A stretch of 64,000 nucleotides of DNA from Chloroflexota bacterium (GTDB taxonomy: Bacteria > Chloroflexota > Limnocylindria > Limnocylindrales > CSP1-4). Shown piece after piece: positions 56,930 through 64,000 of the stretch. The position numbers were made by a program, and so were the translations under genes. Within the stretch, counting starts at the first letter, position 1; the number at the start of each line of letters is the position of its first letter. The notes below the pieces were generated by a model that saw nothing but the letters and a program-made list of their open reading frames with translations, searched no databases and was not told the DNA's origin. The stretch lies in contig JAICUI010000005.1 in the NCBI GenBank assembly GCA_025935925.1, forward strand, positions 27,189 through 91,188, read 5' to 3'.

Positions 56930-57618
56930 GTCGTCGCCCCGAGCAGCTCGAGGACCTCGGAGATCGATCGCCGGACGCCGAGCAGGATCGGCGTGTCGCT
57001 CACCGTCGATCGGCGGCTCTCCGTCCCGCGCAGGGCGCGCACGAGGTCCCCGAAGGCGACGAGGTCGTCCGTGGCGTACGCGACGACGAAGTCCTGCCCG
57101 TCGAGCCCGAACGAGTAGGCCAGCGCCTGACGGACCGCCGGGTAGTCGTGGCCGATGCGCATGTGCTCGTTCATGACGCCCTGCCGCGCCTCGCGCGCGA
57201 GCAGGTACCAGTCGGCGGACTTGCTGAACGGGTAGACGACGAGGTAGCGCGACGCGTCGTCCGCGAGCGTCGACTGCTCCTGCTCGGTGGGCTTGCGGAC
57301 GTACTGCGAGGGGCCGATCCGCCCGATGAACGAGTGCGTCACGGACGCCCAGCCGCCGACGCCCGCGGTGAGCAGCGCCGCGGCGGTCGTCTCGAGCACG
57401 TCGACGCTGGGCGCCGTGCGCCACAGCAGGAGGTCGACGCCAGGCTCGAGGCCGATCGACGAGTGCACGCCGGTCGTCGTGCCGGTGGATCGCGTCCGTT
57501 CGAGCGCCCCGACGAAGGCGCGGCCGTCCTCGCACCGGGCTTCGGCCGCCTGCCGTCGCCACGCCGGGTCGATCCCGAGGGCGAGCGCCTGGACGTAGAC
57601 CTGCGGATCGGCGCTCAT
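56926..57618 (-). CDS. hemQ: Coproheme decarboxylase (HemQ/ChdC, chlorite dismutase family)
   Basis: The protein has 230 residues. LLLWRTAPSVDVL, SFIGRIGPSQYV, YLVVYPFSKSADWYLLAREARQGVMNEHMRIGHDYPAVR and YSFGLDGQDFVVAYATDD are the Cld-like family blocks. VYPFSKS contains the Tyr used for radical transfer in HemQ, and IGHDYP the proximal His. The distal Arg typical of true chlorite dismutases is not apparent. It converts coproheme to heme b with peroxide. Its operon position with hemH and hemE supports the coproporphyrin-dependent route. Confidence 0.9.
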   Translation of the reverse strand: MSADPQVYVQALALGIDPAWRRQAAEARCEDGRAFVGALERTRSTGTTTGVHSSIGLEPGVDLLLWRTAPSVDVLETTAAALLTAGVGGWASVTHSFIGRIGPSQYVRKPTEQEQSTLADDASRYLVVYPFSKSADWYLLAREARQGVMNEHMRIGHDYPAVRQALAYSFGLDGQDFVVAYATDDLVAFGDLVRALRGTESRRSTVSDTPILLGVRRSISEVLELLGATT

Positions 57619-58682
57619 CGAGCGTCCGCAATCCTGGCCGCGATGTCGCCCGCGGCGTAGGTGATCACGATGCCCGCACCGGCGCGGACGATCGCGGTGA
57701 CCGCCTCGTCCATCGCCCGGGGTCCGTCGATCCACCCGCGATCCGCGGCTGCCGCGAGCATCGCGAACTCGCCCGAGACCTGGTACGCCGCGACGGGGAG
57801 GTCCCAGCGCGCACGGACCGCCGCGACGAGATCGAGCGCCGGCAGCGCCGGCTTGACGAGGATGATGTCGGCGCCTTCCGCGACGTCGAGCGCCACCTCG
57901 CGCATCGCCTCGTCGCCGTTGGCGGGATCCATCTGGTACGCGCGTCGATCGCCGAACGCCGGCGCGCTGTCCGCGGCGTCGCGGAACGGGCCGTAGAACG
58001 CGGATGCGTGCTTCGCGGCGTACGCCATGATCGCGACCCCGGTCAGCCCCTCGCCGTCGAGCGCCTCGCGGATCGCTCGAACCTGCCCGTCCATCATCGC
58101 GCTCGGCGCGACGATGTCGGCACCGGCCCGGGCCTGGCTCACCGCCGTGGCCGCGAGCGAGCGGAGCGTCCGGTCGTTGTCCACGTCGCCGTCCGGCCCC
58201 AGCGACCCGCAATGGCCGTGGGAGGTGTACTCGCACAGGCACGTGTCGGCGATCGTGACGAGGGGGAGCCCCTGGGCACGGATCCCACGGAGCACCTGCT
58301 GGACGGGTGCCTCGTCGTCCCACGCGCCGCTTCCCTCGGCGTCCTTGGCGTCCGCCAGGCCGAACAGGAGGACACCGCCGACGCCCAGCCGGGCGAGGCG
58401 CTCCGCTTCCGCGACGGCGAGATCGGCGGTGAGGCGGTCGACACCCGGCATCGACGCGACGGACGTCCGGACGCGGTCGCCGGGCTGGATGAACAGCGGC
58501 GCGACGAGCATCGACGGGTGGATCCGGGTCTCGCGGACGAGCGACCGCATGGCGGCCGTCCGCCGCAGCCGCCGCGGGCGTACGGTCGGGAGCGACGGGC
58601 CCGTCGCGGAACCGCCGTGGCCGGGACTCGGATCGCGCGGCTCCGGGTCCGCGCGCGGAGCCAGGGGCTCAAGCTGGACCAT
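57615..58682 (-). CDS. hemB: Delta-aminolevulinic acid dehydratase (porphobilinogen synthase)
   Basis: The protein has 355 residues. A 25-residue polar lead precedes RPRRLRRTAAMRSLVRETRIHPSMLVAPLFI. DTCLCEYTSHGHCG carries the three zinc-binding cysteines of a zinc-dependent HemB. IMAYAAKHASAFYGPFRDA and ADIILVKPALP carry the two active-site lysines. It condenses two ALA to porphobilinogen. Starts 14 nt inside the hemCD coding end and overlaps hemQ by 4 nt. Confidence 0.95.
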   Translation of the reverse strand: MVQLEPLAPRADPEPRDPSPGHGGSATGPSLPTVRPRRLRRTAAMRSLVRETRIHPSMLVAPLFIQPGDRVRTSVASMPGVDRLTADLAVAEAERLARLGVGGVLLFGLADAKDAEGSGAWDDEAPVQQVLRGIRAQGLPLVTIADTCLCEYTSHGHCGSLGPDGDVDNDRTLRSLAATAVSQARAGADIVAPSAMMDGQVRAIREALDGEGLTGVAIMAYAAKHASAFYGPFRDAADSAPAFGDRRAYQMDPANGDEAMREVALDVAEGADIILVKPALPALDLVAAVRARWDLPVAAYQVSGEFAMLAAAADRGWIDGPRAMDEAVTAIVRAGAGIVITYAAGDIAARIADAR

Positions 58683-60402
58683 GTGCGGGTACCTCCGGCT
58701 GGGGTGCCGCGCAGGCGGGGGCGGCGCTCCCCGGGCCGGCGTCGGTCGTCGCCGTCGTCGCGTTGCGGTTGCTCGTCGCGAGGACCTGCTCGGTCGCGGT
58801 GACGATGTCGGCGGTCGCCGGCGACGAGGCGACCGTGACGTTGCGGAATCCGAGCCGGCGCGCCTCGTCCGCCGAGGGCGCTCCGATGCAGACGGCCGGG
58901 AGGTCGCGGACATCGGCCCCGGCCTCGTCGGCGAGCGTGACGAGGCCGCGTGCGGCCGACGCGCTCGTGATCACGACCGCGTCCATCGCCCGCGCGAGCG
59001 CCCCGCGCAGCCGCGGACGGGACGCCGGAGGGGCCTCGACCGTCGCGTACGCGGCGACGTTGTCGACGAGCGCACCTCGCGCACGAAGCTCGGCCGCCAG
59101 GCGCTCGCCCGCGAGCTCGCCGCGGATCACCAGCACCCGGTCGCCGCGCCGAACCGGCAGCTCGGCAGCAAGGCGCGCTGCGGACGCCGACGAGGGCCGG
59201 AAGCCGACGCCGACGCCCGCCCGGGTGAGCGCCGCCGCCGTGCCGTCTCCCACTGCCGCCCAGCCCAGCGCAGGGCGGGTGGTCGCGCCCACGCCGTTGC
59301 GGACCGCCGCATCGACACCGTTGACGCTGGTCACCACCACCCATGCGAACGTGTCGATGGCGGCAGCGGCGGAGCGGAGGCCATCGGCCGCCAGCGGCCG
59401 GATCTCGATCGTCGGGACATGGACCGGCCGGAGGCCGGCCCCGAGCAGGGCGGCCACCAGCTCCGCCGCCTGCCCGTCGGGACGGACCACGAGGACCCGC
59501 GGTCCGGCGTCGTCGCGCGCGGCGCCGAGGAGTCGCGCCGCAAGCCTCGCCGCGAGTGCCCGTCCGTCGGCGGGTGGCCCGGCATCCTGCTCGAGATCGA
59601 CGCGGCTCCCATCCGGGGCGGCATGGCCAGCCAGGATGGAGAGGCGTCCACCGGCGACGGTCGCGACGGCGGCGTACGGCGACCGGCACCCTCCACCGGA
59701 GGCGTGCAGGAACGATCGCTCCGCCTCTACGGCGAAGCGCGTGTCCGGGTCGTCGACGCACCGGACGATGGCGGCGGCCTCGTCGTCGACCCGCACCTCG
59801 ACGGCGATCGCACCCTGCCCGGGTGCCGGAAGCACGGTCGTGGGGGCGATCCGCTCCGCGATCCGGCCGCCCAGCCCGAGTCGGTCCAGTCCCGCGCACG
59901 CGAGGACGAGCGCGTCGGTTTCGCCGCCGTCGAGCCGGCGCAGGCGCGTGTCGACGTTGCCATGCAGCGGATGGACGGCGAGGTCCGGGCGGCGAGCACG
60001 GAGGAAGGCGGTCCGGCGCGGGCTGTCGGTGCCGACGCGAGCGCCGACCGGCAGGTCATCGATCGTCTGCGCGGCGGCCCCGGCCCGCACGACGAGCGCG
60101 TCGCGGGGATCCGCACGCGGGAGGTACGCGGCGATCTCGAGGCGGCGATCGAGGTCCGTCGGCACGTCCTTCGCGCTGTGCACCGCGACGTCGACGCGCC
60201 CATCGAGCAGCGCCGCCTCCAGCGCGGCCACGAACGCCCCCTCGCCCCACGCGGTGTCCGGCGCACGCCGGTCGCCGTCGGTTTCGATCACGACCAGCCG
60301 TGCCTCGACACCCGCGGGCTCGAGCGCCTCGACGACCAGGCGCGATTGCGCGAGCGCGAGCGCGCTCCCGCGCGTCCCGACCCGGAGCACCGGCGAGCTC
60401 AC
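58669..60402 (-). CDS. hemCD: Fused hydroxymethylbilane synthase and uroporphyrinogen-III synthase
   Basis: The protein has 577 residues from GTG 60400-60402. HemC is at 1-300: LRVGTRGSALALAQSRLVVEAL, VHSAKDVPTDL, RLRRLDGGETDALVLACAGLDRL and ASGGGCRSPYA with the cofactor Cys. HemD is at about 310-545: VLVVRPDGQAAELVAALL, VVVTSVNGVDAA, VIRGELAGERLAAELRARGALVD and VITSASAARGLVTL. A 30-residue Ala/Pro-rich tail ends it. The fusion makes uroporphyrinogen III from porphobilinogen. Such fusions occur in other bacteria. Overlaps hemA by 4 nt (GTGA). Confidence 0.93.
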   Translation of the reverse strand: MSSPVLRVGTRGSALALAQSRLVVEALEPAGVEARLVVIETDGDRRAPDTAWGEGAFVAALEAALLDGRVDVAVHSAKDVPTDLDRRLEIAAYLPRADPRDALVVRAGAAAQTIDDLPVGARVGTDSPRRTAFLRARRPDLAVHPLHGNVDTRLRRLDGGETDALVLACAGLDRLGLGGRIAERIAPTTVLPAPGQGAIAVEVRVDDEAAAIVRCVDDPDTRFAVEAERSFLHASGGGCRSPYAAVATVAGGRLSILAGHAAPDGSRVDLEQDAGPPADGRALAARLAARLLGAARDDAGPRVLVVRPDGQAAELVAALLGAGLRPVHVPTIEIRPLAADGLRSAAAAIDTFAWVVVTSVNGVDAAVRNGVGATTRPALGWAAVGDGTAAALTRAGVGVGFRPSSASAARLAAELPVRRGDRVLVIRGELAGERLAAELRARGALVDNVAAYATVEAPPASRPRLRGALARAMDAVVITSASAARGLVTLADEAGADVRDLPAVCIGAPSADEARRLGFRNVTVASSPATADIVTATEQVLATSNRNATTATTDAGPGSAAPACAAPQPEVPAHGPA

Positions 60403-61571
60403 AGCGCGAACAGGTCGCGGACGGCGCGGCCGGCGTCGCCCTCCGCATCCCGGCCGAGCCGCTCGAGGGGCGCCTGGAGCAGCCGATCGGCGAGGTGGCG
60501 CGTCATGTGCTCGATCGCCTCGCGATCCGCCGCGTCGAGCGCGGGTCGGCGGCGGTACAGCAGGTCGAGCTCCGCGCGGCGCTCGCGCTCGGCGCGCTCG
60601 ATCAGCGCGCGCGCCGCGGCGCGTCCCGACGATCGCGTCAGCCAGTCGACCATCTCGGCGGTCGTCTCGTCGACCAGCCGATCGACCCGCCGAGCCCAGG
60701 CCGCGTCGCCGGCTCGTGCACCCGCCGTCGCCGCGAGCCGGTCCGCATCGACGTAGCGGTCCCCGAGGTCGACGGCGAGCGCGGGATCGACGGCGGGCGG
60801 CACCGACAGGTCCGCGACCCAGGTGCCGGATCGGACGAGGTGCGCTGCGGTCGCGTCCGCGACCGACCAGCGGCCGTGGATCGCGACGACCACGATGTCG
60901 GGCGCGGCGATGTCGACGCCCGGGTCGAGCGGCGCGACGCCGCCGTCGACCGAACCCGCCAGCGCGGCGGCGCGCTCGGGCGTCCGATTCGCCACGACCA
61001 CGTTTGCCCCCGCATGCCGCGCCGCGCGGGCGGCGAGCGTCCCGATCGCGCCCGCGCCGACGACGAGCACGTCCTGTCCTTGGAGGTCCCGCCCCGACGC
61101 GTCCCGAATCGCATCGAGCGCCTCGTCGGCGAGCGACCGCGGCCGGCCCGGCAGCCACGAGCGCGACCGGCGGCCCGCTCGCAGCGCGCTCGCGAACAGC
61201 CGCTCCAGCACCGGCGAGAGGCGTCCCGCGGCGCGCGCGTCGTCCAGCGCGACACGGACCTGGTGCAGGATCTGGTCCTCGCCGGGCACGACCGAATCCC
61301 GCCCGGAGGCGACGGCGATCGCGTGCCGGATCGCATCCTCGGCGACCAGCAGCCGCGCGCCGTCGGGCGCCACCGCCGCGAGCGCGGCGACGGCGGCCGC
61401 GATGTCGGGAGGGTTGGGTGCGGCGAAGGCGTCGATGCGGTGACACGTCCGGACGAGGACGAGCGGCAGGTCGAGCTGGCCGAGCGCGGCGTCGAGGGCG
61501 CTTCGGGTCGCCATGGGGACGTTCCTGGTGTGCGCGGCGAGCGCGACGACGGTCGGCTGAGCCCCGGTCAC
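60399..61571 (-). CDS. hemA: Glutamyl-tRNA reductase
   Basis: The protein has 390 residues from GTG 61569-61571. VLVRTCHRIDAF holds the catalytic Cys (T-C-N-R in most), VVPGEDQILHQVRVALDDARAAGRL is the HemA signature, and VLVVGAGAIGTLAARAARHAGANVVVANRTPERA is the NADPH domain. The C-terminal dimerisation helix (about 325-390) is present. The catalytic domain is slightly shorter than E. coli HemA. It reduces glutamyl-tRNA to glutamate-1-semialdehyde. It overlaps the regulator gene by 4 nt, and leads the biosynthetic genes. Confidence 0.94.
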   Translation of the reverse strand: MTGAQPTVVALAAHTRNVPMATRSALDAALGQLDLPLVLVRTCHRIDAFAAPNPPDIAAAVAALAAVAPDGARLLVAEDAIRHAIAVASGRDSVVPGEDQILHQVRVALDDARAAGRLSPVLERLFASALRAGRRSRSWLPGRPRSLADEALDAIRDASGRDLQGQDVLVVGAGAIGTLAARAARHAGANVVVANRTPERAAALAGSVDGGVAPLDPGVDIAAPDIVVVAIHGRWSVADATAAHLVRSGTWVADLSVPPAVDPALAVDLGDRYVDADRLAATAGARAGDAAWARRVDRLVDETTAEMVDWLTRSSGRAAARALIERAERERRAELDLLYRRRPALDAADREAIEHMTRHLADRLLQAPLERLGRDAEGDAGRAVRDLFAL

Positions 61572-62281
61572 GCCGGTCCGCCCTCGTTGCCGCTCGCAGG
61601 CTCGCTGCGCCGACGCCCGCCACCCCGGCCTGAGGCGAGGCTGTGCCCCGTCATCGTGGCGACGAGCAACGTGTCCATCGCTCGTTCCGCGGTCTCGAGC
61701 AGGTCGGTGGTCTGGGCGGTGTCGAAGCCGCGTCGTCGCGCGGTCGCGGCGAGCTCGTGATGGAACGGCGCCCGGAACCGCAGGAACCCCTCCACGGTCT
61801 GGTTGAGCGAGAGCCCGAGCCCTGCCGCGACCGAGCCGTATTCCGCCGCGGACACCTCGGCGGACCGGAGGTGGTGCGCCGCGCTCTCGGGGAGCGTCGC
61901 GTCGAGGTACTGCACGAGGCTCGCGGCAAGGACGTGGCCGCGCTCGCGGAACAGCAGGCGCTGCTCGTCGGTCAGGGCGAGGACCCACGGCATCGACGCG
62001 GTTCCCGTGCGGCCCTCGCGGCGATAGGTCCGTGCGAGCCTGGCGGGCGTGAGGCCCGAGTCGGCGATCGAGGGCCGGCGCTGCCGCTCGGCGGGAAGGA
62101 GGCGCTCGAGCGCGGAGCGCGAAAACCGCCGGTGGCCGCCCGGCGTGGTGAACGAGCGGATGCGGCCGGCGTTGCTCCAGCGGCGCAGCGTCGCGTTCGA
62201 GACGCCCAGCAGCCTGCTGGCTTCGGCGAGGGAGAGCCACTCGGGGTCGGACGAGGTCGGGCGGGCCAAAATCCTGCACAA
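61568..62281 (-). CDS. MerR-type HTH regulator with an RsbR-N-like helical domain, first gene of the heme operon
   Basis: About 233-237 residues. No ATG or GTG is available; TTG 62281 or TTG 62269 (reading LARPTSSDPEW) is used. The HTH is WLSLAEASRLLGVSNATLRRWSNAGRIRSFTTPGGHRRFSRSALERLL, a MerR/excisionase-like helix. From about residue 85 an all-helical region (DEQRLLFRERGHVLAASLVQYL, VAAGLGLSLNQTVEGFLRFR, FDTAQTTDLLETAERAMDTLL) resembles the RsbR N-terminal/globin-like sensory domain. It may bind heme or porphyrin, but no ligand residue is proven. A GATACT hexamer and CCTATGCA half-site precede the start. Likely a pathway regulator. Confidence 0.78.
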   Translation of the reverse strand: MCRILARPTSSDPEWLSLAEASRLLGVSNATLRRWSNAGRIRSFTTPGGHRRFSRSALERLLPAERQRRPSIADSGLTPARLARTYRREGRTGTASMPWVLALTDEQRLLFRERGHVLAASLVQYLDATLPESAAHHLRSAEVSAAEYGSVAAGLGLSLNQTVEGFLRFRAPFHHELAATARRRGFDTAQTTDLLETAERAMDTLLVATMTGHSLASGRGGGRRRSEPASGNEGGPA

Positions 62282-62282
62282 A

Positions 62283-62290
62283 CCTATGCA
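62283..62290. promoter_or_regulatory. CCTATGCA half-site at the regulator promoter
   Basis: CCTATGCA (plus strand) equals one arm of the 33820-33838 palindrome. On the reverse strand it reads TGCATAGG directly after GATACT (62291-62296), the likely -10 of the regulator gene. At 33 kb the palindrome likewise follows the -10 directly. A TGCA at 62275-62278 gives a spaced second arm only partly. Confidence 0.4.
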
Positions 62291-62393
62291 AGTATCGTCG
62301 AGTCGCTCACGGTAGCATGCCCGGAGCCGTCACGCCGCCGGCGATGTCCGGCGCGACGGCCCGCTCGGCCGCCGGGCGACGCCACGGCCCGGT

Positions 62394-62399
62394 TACGAT
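62394..62399 (+). promoter_or_regulatory. Putative -10 (TACGAT) of leaderless AI-2E permease gene
   Basis: TACGAT ends 7 nt before ATG 62406, so the message would start at the start codon. No ribosome-binding site is visible, which fits a leaderless gene. Confidence 0.45.
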
Positions 62400-62405
62400 C
62401 CCCGG

Positions 62406-63518
62406 ATGCCGTCCATCAACCCGCGGGTCGGCGAGGCGCTCGCGGATCCGCCGTCCCTGTTCCGCCCGGTGCTGGTCCTCGCCGCGCTCGTCGTCCTCGC
62501 GGTCGGCGTCGGGCTGGCGCAGGGCGTGGTGGCGACGGTCGCGTTCGGCGCGCTCGCCGCGGTGGTCTGCCGGGCGGGGATGCTCGCGCTCCAGCGACGC
62601 GGGGCGAGGCGCGGCGTCGCCGTCGGCGTCACGGTCGCAGCCTTCGTGCTGATCATCGGGTCCCTGGCCGCGGCGCTCGTCGCGTCGGTCGTCGCGCTCA
62701 GCGCGGAGATCTCGCAGGACACCGAGCGGATCGCGGACGCGCTGCGCCAGGTCGCCGAGCAGTTCGGGATCGCGACCGGCGTGCCGCCCGGCGACGTCCC
62801 CGTCGTCGATCCGGCGCAGCTGCTGTCGGTCGCGCGGTCGCTGCTCGGCGCCGTCGCCCCGGCCGTCACCGCGCTGCTGATGGCGGTCCTGATCGTGACG
62901 TACCTGCTGATCGACGCCGACCGGCTGCGTGGCCGGCTGCTCGCGGCGACCTCGGCGAACGTCGTCGGGCGTTACGACGCCCTCGCCACGGAGCTCGTCG
63001 TGTACGTCAAGGTGCGGGCGACGCTGGGTGGCGCAGCGGCGATCGCGGACGCGGTCCTGCTCCTCGTCCTCGGCGTCCCGTACGCGATCCTCTGGGGCGT
63101 CGTCTCGTTCCTGTTCTCGTTCGTCCCCAACATCGGCTTCGTGATCGCGCTCGTCCCACCCGCGCTCCTCGCGTTCTTCGACGGCGGGATCGGGCCCGCG
63201 ATCGCGGTCGTCGCGGGGTACGTGGCGATCAACCTCGCCTTCGACTACGTGCTCCAGCCCAGGCTGCTCTCGATCAGCCTCGACCTCAGCCCGGTCGTCA
63301 CGATCATCTCGATCCTCGCCTGGACGGTGATCATCGGCCCGATGGGCGCGCTGCTGGCGGTGCCGCTGACGATCGCGATGCGCGCGATCCTCATGCCGTT
63401 CCCGGGCGCCCGCTGGTTCGTCGCGCTCCTGGGACCGGTCCCGGGTGACACGAAGGCGGAAGTCGACGCGGAGCCGACGGTCGAACAGGTTCGCGACGCG
63501 ACCAAGGAACCCGCATGA
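62406..63518 (+). CDS. AI-2E family (PerM-like) membrane transporter
   Basis: The protein has 370 residues with about eight hydrophobic segments. Residues about 65-140 carry a long amphipathic periplasmic loop (ISQDTERIADALRQVAEQFG). VKVRATLGGAAAIADAVLLLVLGVPYAILWGVVSFLFSFVPNIGFVIALVPPALLAFF and VLQPRLLSISLDLSPVVTI are the signature of the AI-2E/YdiK family. ATGA overlaps the following aminotransferase start. Substrates vary widely in this family; signal or metabolite export is typical, so no specific role is claimed. Confidence 0.9.
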   Translation: MPSINPRVGEALADPPSLFRPVLVLAALVVLAVGVGLAQGVVATVAFGALAAVVCRAGMLALQRRGARRGVAVGVTVAAFVLIIGSLAAALVASVVALSAEISQDTERIADALRQVAEQFGIATGVPPGDVPVVDPAQLLSVARSLLGAVAPAVTALLMAVLIVTYLLIDADRLRGRLLAATSANVVGRYDALATELVVYVKVRATLGGAAAIADAVLLLVLGVPYAILWGVVSFLFSFVPNIGFVIALVPPALLAFFDGGIGPAIAVVAGYVAINLAFDYVLQPRLLSISLDLSPVVTIISILAWTVIIGPMGALLAVPLTIAMRAILMPFPGARWFVALLGPVPGDTKAEVDAEPTVEQVRDATKEPA

Positions 63519-64000
63519 CCGGACGGGTGTTCCGCCGCGCGTCGGTCGCCGAGCCGCCGGTCGCCGTCAGCGCGCACGGCGCGACCATCGTCGACGCGGA
63601 CGGCCGCGAGTATCTCGACGCCGCGGGCGGCGCGGTGGTCGTCGGGATCGGGCATGGCCGCCGGGAGGTCGCACAGGCGGCTGCGGACCAGCTCGGGACG
63701 CTCGCGTACGCGCACGGCTCGGCGTTCACGACCGAGGCGCTGGAGCGGTACGCGCGGGAGCTGGCGCCGCACCTCCCGGTCGAAGATCCCGCGCTCTATC
63801 CCGTCTCCGGTGGGTCGGAGGCGATCGAGACCGCGCTCAAGCTCGCCCGCGCGATCCAGCTGGCGCGCGGTGAGCCGGACCGCGAGACCGTCATCGCGCG
63901 CTGGGGCAGCTATCACGGCAACAGCCTCGGCGCGCTGGACCTGAGCGGTCGCCGCCCGCTCCGGGCGCCGTACGAGGCATGGCTGGGCCGGTTCCGCCAC
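63515..64000 (+). CDS. Class III aminotransferase, N-terminal part (cut by window edge)
   Basis: The first 162 residues from ATG 63515, running off the right edge. VSAHGATIVDADGREYLDAAGGAVVVGIGHGRREVAQAA, GSAFTTEALERYARELAPHLP and YPVSGGSEAIETALKLARAIQLA are class III aminotransferase N-terminal blocks, with the GSEA phosphate/cofactor region. The PLP lysine lies beyond the window. It is coupled to the AI-2E transporter (ATGA). Distinct in sequence from the gene at 33869. Confidence 0.88.
   Translation, partial: MTGRVFRRASVAEPPVAVSAHGATIVDADGREYLDAAGGAVVVGIGHGRREVAQAAADQLGTLAYAHGSAFTTEALERYARELAPHLPVEDPALYPVSGGSEAIETALKLARAIQLARGEPDRETVIARWGSYHGNSLGALDLSGRRPLRAPYEAWLGRFRH

Noticed and set aside
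1..64000. CRISPR array, prophage or complete insertion sequence
   Set aside because: No regularly spaced direct repeats of suitable length, no transposase, integrase or phage structural gene was seen.

Overview
The window is very GC-rich (about 70%) bacterial chromosome, densely packed with head-to-tail genes, many of them overlapping by 4 nt (ATGA or GTGA). Gene content points to Chloroflexota, most like the uncultured soil and freshwater Limnocylindria/Ellin6529 type: paired GH57 enzymes with a GT5 glycogen synthase and a short alpha-glucan phosphorylase, a CpaF ATPase, a HemQ-type heme route, F420-type and DevSR-like proteins. A deep actinobacterial origin cannot be excluded without a search. 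No prophage, complete insertion sequence, rRNA or CRISPR array was seen. One tRNA (Gly-TCC) is present.

Layout. (1) 1-9.9 kb is a glycogen/alpha-glucan locus: the start of a large protein that may be GH13-like, a GntR regulator divergent from a 39-residue membrane peptide, two GH57 enzymes, GlgP and, divergently, GlgA. (2) 9.9-15.5 kb holds an ACT protein, a sortase-like protein lacking the catalytic Cys and Arg, an AlkZ-like winged-helix protein, a PAS protein, two small unknowns, tRNA-Gly, a nucleoside deoxyribosyltransferase and a ribokinase-like kinase. (3) 15.5-23 kb holds a membrane phosphodiesterase, a CpaF ATPase fused to a RidA domain, DUF4395, and a response regulator coupled to a methyltransferase fused to a degenerate histidine kinase. 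(4) 23-30.3 kb holds an FtsH protease, a nickel/cobalt permease with a Fur-family repressor behind a perfect palindrome, DUF427, a serine hydrolase, DUF190/CrcB fluoride export and FabI. (5) 30.4-39.8 kb holds a secreted M14 carboxypeptidase, an amino-acid catabolic pair (aldehyde dehydrogenase and class III aminotransferase, with a strong palindrome at the promoter), a CbiX-like/nucleotidyltransferase protein, an EEP phosphoesterase, a two-subunit CoA-transferase and a CDF metal exporter.

(6) 39.8-52 kb looks like a low-oxygen energy and stress block: a pyruvate:ferredoxin oxidoreductase split around a CBS-domain gene, tandem and single UspA proteins, a hemerythrin protein, a multicopper oxidase, a DevSR-like two-component pair and a 4-hydroxybutyrate/acetyl-CoA transferase. 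(7) 52.0-52.9 kb is a scar with three broken genes. (8) 52.9-62.3 kb is one long heme operon read leftward: regulator, hemA, hemCD fusion, hemB, hemQ, hemL, hemE, hemH, then a protein tyrosine phosphatase. It encodes glutamyl-tRNA to heme by the coproporphyrin-dependent route, with glutamyl-tRNA synthetase, uroporphyrinogen-independent steps and the coproporphyrinogen oxidase (CgoX/HemY) not seen here. (9) The right end has an AI-2E family permease and the start of a class III aminotransferase.

Several genes (8408, 36303, 38874, 48537, 62406 and the leftmost gene at 608) have a TANNNT-like -10 hexamer ending 7-8 nt before the start codon, so leaderless transcripts seem common. Functional names rest on motif recognition by eye; no database search was possible.
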